DNA from: Flavobacteriales bacterium
GTDB lineage: Bacteria > Bacteroidota > Bacteroidia > Flavobacteriales_E > Vicingaceae
Assembly (NCBI GenBank): GCA_029262915.1
Contig: JAJCYN010000190.1
Span: 1-10,041, forward strand
Reading direction: 5' to 3'
Length of the DNA stretch: 10,041 bases
In this document: positions 5,663 to 10,041 of the stretch, one piece after another
Layout of the letters: every line of letters begins with the position of its first letter
How positions within the stretch are numbered: the stretch's first letter is position 1
Notes under the pieces: model-generated
Databases searched by the model: none
What the model was told of the DNA's origin: nothing
Seen by the model: only the letters and a program-made list of their open reading frames with translations
Translations under genes and position numbers: made by a program

Positions 5663-8197
5663 ATGAGAATATTAAATATAATATCGGTTGCTTTGATTTT
5701 AATGGCTGTTCCAGCAATAGCTCAAACAGACTCCTCTGCAACAATCAATAATGATAGTACACTAAACACAAAAGTTGTTCCAACTTTTACTACTTCTCTA
5801 GATTTACTAGAAGAAGAAACCGAAAGTCAGGATGTGTCTGGGTTATTGCAATCTTCAAAAGATGTTTTTACCAACATTGCAGGATTTAATTTTGGAGCTG
5901 CTCGTTACCGTGTACGTGGTTATGATTCAGAAAATTATACCGTAATGATGAATGGAATTACATTAAACAATCCCGAAGGAGGAAGAGCTATTTGGGCTTT
6001 TTGGGGGGGGTTAAATGACATTACTCGGTATCAAAATTCAAAATCAGGAATTAATGCCTCATCACAAACATTTGGTGGAATTGGAGGCTTTTCAAACATT
6101 AATGCAAGAGCAACAGCCGTTAGAAAAGGAACCAAAATTTCCTATGCCGCTGCGAACAGGTCATATAAGCATAGAGTGATGGTTACACACTCCACTGGAA
6201 TGATGGAGAACGGTTTTGCAGTAGCTATTTCTGCATCTGGAAGATACTCTGGAGAAGGTTATGTTGAAGGAACTTTTTATAGAGGTGCAAGTTATTTTAT
6301 TTCTTTAGAGAAAAAATTAAATGATAGACATAGTTTGGGATTGGTTGGTTTTGGTGCTCCGACAGTACAAGGAAGAAGAAGTATTTCTACTCAGGAAACC
6401 TATGATTTGACAGGAGATAATTATTATAATAATTATTGGGGGTTTCAAAATGGAGAAAAAAGAAATTCAAGAGTAAGAAACAACCATAAACCTCATTTAA
6501 TGTTAAATCATTATTTTGATATTAACAAAAAAACAAAACTTACATCATCTGTTTATTATATTTTTGGAAGAGGAGGAAGCACTCGTTTAAATTGGCACGA
6601 TGCCAAAGACCCTCGTCCAGATTACTACAAGAATTTACCTAGTTTCTACAATGATCCAGGTAACGAAGCTATTTTTGACCAAACTACAACAGCTTGGCAA
6701 AGTAACGACCCAACAGTTACTCAGTTGGACTGGGATCAAATGTATTTTGCCAATAGTAAAAACCTGTTTACTCAAACAAATGTTGATGGAGTCATTGGAA
6801 ACGATTTAACAGGAAATCGAGCAAAATATGTGGTTGAAGAACAACGTCAAGATATTTCTCATTATGGTTTTAACGCCTCTCTAACCCATAAATTAAAAGA
6901 AAATATGATGCTTTCGGGTGGGGCAACTATTAGTATTTATAAAAGTGAAAATTTCAAAGAAATGAATGATTTACTTGGTGCTGATTTTTGGGTAGACGTT
7001 GATCAATTTGCAGAAAGAGATTTTGCTGATGAATCAGTTGCGCAAAGTGACGTAAATAACCCTAATAGAATTATTAAAGTAGGTGATCGATTTGGTTATG
7101 ATTACGACATTAACATTAACACTTATCGTGGTTTTGGACAGGTAGAAGGAACAAGTAAAAAAATAGACTGGTTTGTTGGGTTGTCACTAACCAGCACTAA
7201 TTTTTGGAGAACAGGAAATATGAAAAACGGTCTTTTCCCAGATAATTCTGAAGGAGATTCTGAAACACAAAGCTTTTTTAATTATGGGATTAAAGGTGGT
7301 CTAGTCTATAAAATAACAGGAAGACATTTATTAAGAGTCAATTCGGCCTATATTACTCGAGCACCTTTTTCTAGAACGGCTTTCATTTCTCCACGAACAA
7401 GAGACCAAATTGTTCCTAATTTAGAAAGTGAAAAAATTATGTCTGGCGATTTTAGCTACATTGTAAGATACCCGAAGGTAAAAACAAGAGCAACTGCTTT
7501 TTATACTAGCATTAAAGACAAAACTTGGTCTAGAAGTTTTTATCATGATGATTTAAACTCATTTATTAATTATGTTATGACTGGTGTTGACCAATTATTC
7601 GTAGGGGTTGAATTTGGAGCTGAAATAAACATCACTTCAGAAATTATCGCTACAGCGGCTTTTGCAACAGGTGAGTTTGTTTATGATTCTAGACCTACCG
7701 TTTCTATTATTCAAGATAATTCTACCGAATTATTAGAAAACAATAAAACAGTTTACTTTAAAAACTACAAAATTGGAGGAATCCCACAAACAGCAGCATC
7801 TATTGGATTACAGTACCGTTCTCCAAAATATTGGTTTGTTGGTGCTAACTTTAATTATTTTACAGACATCTATTTAGATGCTAATCCTGATAGAAGAACA
7901 GCAGAGGTTGTTGCTAATCTTGTAACAACAGACCCTCAGGTAGGACAAATTTTAGATCAAACTAAATTAGATGATGATTACACATTAAACCTATTTGCAG
8001 GAAAATCTTGGAGAATTAAAAACAAGTATTACATAAGATTTAACATCAATGTAAATAATGTTCTTGATAATACTGACTTTAAAACAGGTGGCTTTGAGCA
8101 ATTAAGATATGATGCTGCCGATATTGACAAGTTTCCACCAAAAATTGGATACATGCTAGGAAGAACTTATTTTGCAATGGTGAGTTTTTCTTTTTAA
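5663..8197 (+). CDS. TonB-dependent outer-membrane receptor
   Basis: An 844-residue TonB-dependent receptor, the size expected for a plug plus 22-strand barrel. Residues 1-20 are a signal peptide (cleavage near AIA-Q). There is no N-terminal carboxypeptidase-like domain, so it is not the usual SusC type. The plug covers roughly 40-160: DVSGLLQSSKDVF (57-69), GFNFGAARYRVRGYDSE (74-90), VMMNGITLNNPEGG (94-107) and WGGLNDITRYQ (114-124), which matches a Bacteroidota plug subfamily with an FRxRGYD-like motif. The remainder is alternating aromatic beta-strand sequence, ending in the barrel-type terminus FAMVSFSF. It would import a ligand across the outer membrane using TonB-ExbBD energy. It is the first gene of the plus-strand arm; a lipoprotein gene follows after 36 bp, in the position a SusD would occupy, but it is not SusD-like. 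The ligand is unknown. An 8-G run at 6003-6010 lies in the plug. Confidence 0.95.
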   Translation: MRILNIISVALILMAVPAIAQTDSSATINNDSTLNTKVVPTFTTSLDLLEEETESQDVSGLLQSSKDVFTNIAGFNFGAARYRVRGYDSENYTVMMNGITLNNPEGGRAIWAFWGGLNDITRYQNSKSGINASSQTFGGIGGFSNINARATAVRKGTKISYAAANRSYKHRVMVTHSTGMMENGFAVAISASGRYSGEGYVEGTFYRGASYFISLEKKLNDRHSLGLVGFGAPTVQGRRSISTQETYDLTGDNYYNNYWGFQNGEKRNSRVRNNHKPHLMLNHYFDINKKTKLTSSVYYIFGRGGSTRLNWHDAKDPRPDYYKNLPSFYNDPGNEAIFDQTTTAWQSNDPTVTQLDWDQMYFANSKNLFTQTNVDGVIGNDLTGNRAKYVVEEQRQDISHYGFNASLTHKLKENMMLSGGATISIYKSENFKEMNDLLGADFWVDVDQFAERDFADESVAQSDVNNPNRIIKVGDRFGYDYDININTYRGFGQVEGTSKKIDWFVGLSLTSTNFWRTGNMKNGLFPDNSEGDSETQSFFNYGIKGGLVYKITGRHLLRVNSAYITRAPFSRTAFISPRTRDQIVPNLESEKIMSGDFSYIVRYPKVKTRATAFYTSIKDKTWSRSFYHDDLNSFINYVMTGVDQLFVGVEFGAEINITSEIIATAAFATGEFVYDSRPTVSIIQDNSTELLENNKTVYFKNYKIGGIPQTAASIGLQYRSPKYWFVGANFNYFTDIYLDANPDRRTAEVVANLVTTDPQVGQILDQTKLDDDYTLNLFAGKSWRIKNKYYIRFNINVNNVLDNTDFKTGGFEQLRYDAADIDKFPPKIGYMLGRTYFAMVSFSF
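6003..6010 (+). repeat. Run of eight G in the receptor plug
   Basis: An uninterrupted G8 tract within the codons for WGGL (residues 114-117). It is the longest G run I see in this AT-rich window. Gain or loss of one G would shift the frame near residue 116 and abolish the receptor. The reading frame is intact in this copy. Confidence 0.9.
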
Positions 8198-8233
8198 TAA
8201 AAACATTAATTTTAGAATATAAAATACGACAAA

Positions 8234-9481
8234 ATGGTACGAACAAACAAAATAATAGGATTGACAATTATACTTGCTTCAACCTTATTTTTTACAAGCT
8301 GCGAAAAAGAATTTGATGCCCCTCCAATAAAAGAAAATACTATTGGTGACATTATTACCATTGCTGATTTAAAAGCAAAACGTGTAGCTAATAATAATGT
8401 TGACCTTAAAATTACAGAAGACCTCTCCTTATATGCTGTTGTAACAATGGACGAATTAACGGGAAATCTTTTTAAAGAATCTTACATTCAAGATGCAACA
8501 GGGGCCATTAATGTGAGGTTAACTTCTGCTGGAGGTCTTTATCAAGGAGATTCTATTCGTATTTCTTTAAAAGGACCGGTTATTACAGAATTTAGTCAAA
8601 TGATGCAATTAGATTCTGTTGATGTTGATGATAATATATTTAAACAAGCAACACAAAAGGATAGAACACCTGAATTAGTATCTTCCGTTAGTGCTATAAC
8701 TCCTTTTTCTGGTCATCAGTCTAAACTAATTCGTTTAGAAAATGTACAATTTGTTGCTGCAGAGTTACCAGGCACTTATGCAGTTGGTGCTACACAAACT
8801 ACTGAAAATCACTTCTTAGAGGATGCAGCAAGTACCGCTTCTCCAATTATTGTAAGAACAAGTGGTTTTGCGAATTTTGCTGATGATTCATTACCAACCT
8901 TAAACGGAAGTATAATTGCCATTGTGAGCCAGTTTAACAATGATATGCAATTATTAATTCGAAACCCAAATGAAGTGAACTTTGTTAACCCACGAACAGG
9001 ACCTTGTGTTGGAATAGCAACTACTAAAGATTTTACCGATGCAAATGTAACTTCTGGTGGTTGGACAACACAAAATGTTTCTGGTAGTATAAACTGGGCA
9101 ACAGGAGGTACTAGCAACCTTTATGGAGTAATTACCAACACCAGTTCTCAACTTGTTGGCGAAACATGGTATATTTCTCCTGCAATTGATTTTTCTACTT
9201 CTTCATGCCCTTCGTTTGATTTTAGAAGTGCAACTTTCGCGGGAAACACAGCACTAGAACTTTATGTTTCATCTAACTATGATGGAGTTAGTTTACCAAC
9301 AACCGCTACTTGGGTTCAACTTTTTCCAACGCTTTCATCTGGTGGTTGGTCATGGGCAAATTCTGGAAGTATGGACCTATCTGCTTATCAACAAGCTGGT
9401 GTTTATGTTGCTTTTAAATACACTGGCTCAAGTTCTGCATGGAATACATGGGAAGTTGATGACCTTAAAATAACAAAATAA
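8234..9481 (+). CDS. DUF5689-like surface lipoprotein with C-terminal choice-of-anchor J-like domain
   Basis: A 415-residue lipoprotein. The signal peptide ends in FFTSC with C23 the lipidated cysteine, followed by EKEFD. Acidic/lysine residues just after the cysteine resemble the surface-export signal of Flavobacteriia lipoproteins, so it may face outward (inference). Residues about 38-250 look like a DUF5689 domain: IGDIITIADLKAKR, then OB-fold-like strands SYIQDATGAINVRL and GDSIRISLKG, and a second similar half including IIAIVSQFNNDMQLLIRN. Residues about 262-415 resemble a choice-of-anchor J / MAM-like beta sandwich (SGGWTTQN, WYISPAIDF, LELYVSSNYDG, WEVDDLKITK). It lies 36 bp after the receptor and 23 bp before the next OB-fold protein, so it is probably in one operon and may serve as the receptor's substrate-binding partner in place of SusD. 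C258 and C325 could form a disulfide. The ligand is not known. Confidence 0.85.
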   Translation: MVRTNKIIGLTIILASTLFFTSCEKEFDAPPIKENTIGDIITIADLKAKRVANNNVDLKITEDLSLYAVVTMDELTGNLFKESYIQDATGAINVRLTSAGGLYQGDSIRISLKGPVITEFSQMMQLDSVDVDDNIFKQATQKDRTPELVSSVSAITPFSGHQSKLIRLENVQFVAAELPGTYAVGATQTTENHFLEDAASTASPIIVRTSGFANFADDSLPTLNGSIIAIVSQFNNDMQLLIRNPNEVNFVNPRTGPCVGIATTKDFTDANVTSGGWTTQNVSGSINWATGGTSNLYGVITNTSSQLVGETWYISPAIDFSTSSCPSFDFRSATFAGNTALELYVSSNYDGVSLPTTATWVQLFPTLSSGGWSWANSGSMDLSAYQQAGVYVAFKYTGSSSAWNTWEVDDLKITK

Positions 9482-9504
9482 CAAATAATTAAAACCTTAT
9501 ACTT

Positions 9505-10041
9505 ATGAAAAAAATCTATACTTTATTTTTAGGGCTAATGTTAATGAGCTCTTTTGCAAATAGTCAAATAACAACTATTAATGCAATACAAAACACTACA
9601 ATACCAAATGGAGATTCTCCGTTAATGGGAAATATAGTAACGACTACAGGCATTGTTACTGGTGTTAATATAAATTCTTTTGCAGGAACTTTCTATATAC
9701 AGGATGGAAGTGGAGCTTGGAATGGGGTCTATGTTTTTGAAAGTGCATCAGGTGCTGCTATTGGCGATAGCGTTGTGGTCACTGGAACCGTAGTTGAATT
9801 TAATAACCTTACGGAAATTGGTACTGTTACTAATGTAAATATTATTAGTGGGGGACACACATTGCCAACACCAACAAATCTAACAACAAACGATGCAGCT
9901 TCAATGGAAGAATATGAAGGAGTTTTGATTCAAGTTACTAATGCTCAAAATATTCTAAATAATAATACTACACCAACCGCTGGTTTTAACCAATGGGATT
10001 TGGACGATGGTTCTGGATTATTACTTGCCGATGACGATATT
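9505..10041 (+). CDS. Secreted OB-fold protein, probably N-terminus of an extracellular nuclease, partial
   Basis: The ATG at 9505 opens a frame with no stop through the right edge; 179 residues are visible. Residues 1-20 are a signal peptide (MKKIYTLFLGLMLMSSFANS). Residues about 42-115 form an OB-fold-like unit: TTTGIVTGVN, GTFYIQDGSGAWNGVYVF, GDSVVVTGTVVEFNNLTEI. A second begins near 135 (MEEYEGVLIQVTNA) and continues to DLDDGSGLLLADDDI. This pattern is characteristic of the OB-fold region at the front of YhcR-like extracellular nucleases and related T9SS-exported Bacteroidota proteins, where a catalytic domain and sorting tail often follow. Neither is visible here, so nuclease activity is an inference. 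It starts 23 bp after the lipoprotein stop, without a Shine-Dalgarno sequence, and fits the same operon. Similar OB-like strands in the preceding lipoprotein suggest related binding roles. Confidence 0.8.
   Translation, partial: MKKIYTLFLGLMLMSSFANSQITTINAIQNTTIPNGDSPLMGNIVTTTGIVTGVNINSFAGTFYIQDGSGAWNGVYVFESASGAAIGDSVVVTGTVVEFNNLTEIGTVTNVNIISGGHTLPTPTNLTTNDAASMEEYEGVLIQVTNAQNILNNNTTPTAGFNQWDLDDGSGLLLADDDI

Noticed and set aside
8809..9117. Minus-strand 102-codon open frame within the lipoprotein gene
   Set aside because: It is antisense to a well-supported coding region and has no recognisable motif or start context.
5663..9481. Reading the receptor/lipoprotein pair as a SusC/SusD polysaccharide utilisation locus
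   Set aside because: The receptor lacks the N-terminal carboxypeptidase-like domain of SusC, the lipoprotein is DUF5689-like and not SusD-like, and no glycoside hydrolase is nearby.

Overview
The window looks like a piece of a Flavobacteriia-type (Bacteroidota) chromosome. The reasons are low-GC DNA, a C-terminal type IX secretion (T9SS) sorting domain, a Bacteroidota-style TonB-dependent receptor next to a DUF5689-like lipoprotein, a histidine kinase with the H-box variant HQLGTP, almost no Shine-Dalgarno sequences, and a promoter of the Bacteroidota TTG/TAnnTTTG type. Family assignments come from reading translated motifs; no database search was possible.

Layout. Positions 1-5413 hold five genes, all on the minus strand. 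In transcription order they are: a secreted endonuclease/exonuclease/phosphatase (EEP) family protein (5413-4355); 9 bp later a second EEP protein with a T9SS tail (4345-3128); a membrane histidine kinase (3038-1512); the heme chaperone HemW (1426-302); and a cyclase-family metal hydrolase whose ATG overlaps the hemW stop codon by one base and which runs off the left edge (302-1). Both the kinase and hemW appear to use TTG start codons. Positions 5663-10041 hold three genes on the plus strand: a TonB-dependent outer-membrane receptor (5663-8197), a DUF5689-like/choice-of-anchor lipoprotein (8234-9481), and the start of a secreted OB-fold protein that runs off the right edge (9505-10041). The two arms diverge from a 249-bp AT-rich intergenic region, which holds a good minus-strand promoter, a weaker plus-strand one and four copies of TGATAA/TTATCA.

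How the genes may work together. The centre of the window (about 3128 to the right edge) is best read as a divergent cell-envelope locus. Two exported EEP-fold phosphodiesterases or nucleases lie on one side. A receptor, a surface lipoprotein and a secreted OB-fold protein of the kind often found in extracellular nucleases lie on the other. A consistent model is capture and breakdown of extracellular nucleic acid or another phosphodiester, with uptake through the receptor, but the substrate is inferred and not shown. The kinase, hemW and cyclase genes look like ordinary flavobacterial genes with no clear link to that system. There are no RNA genes, mobile elements or CRISPR arrays that I can support, and no gene-free stretch longer than 249 bp.
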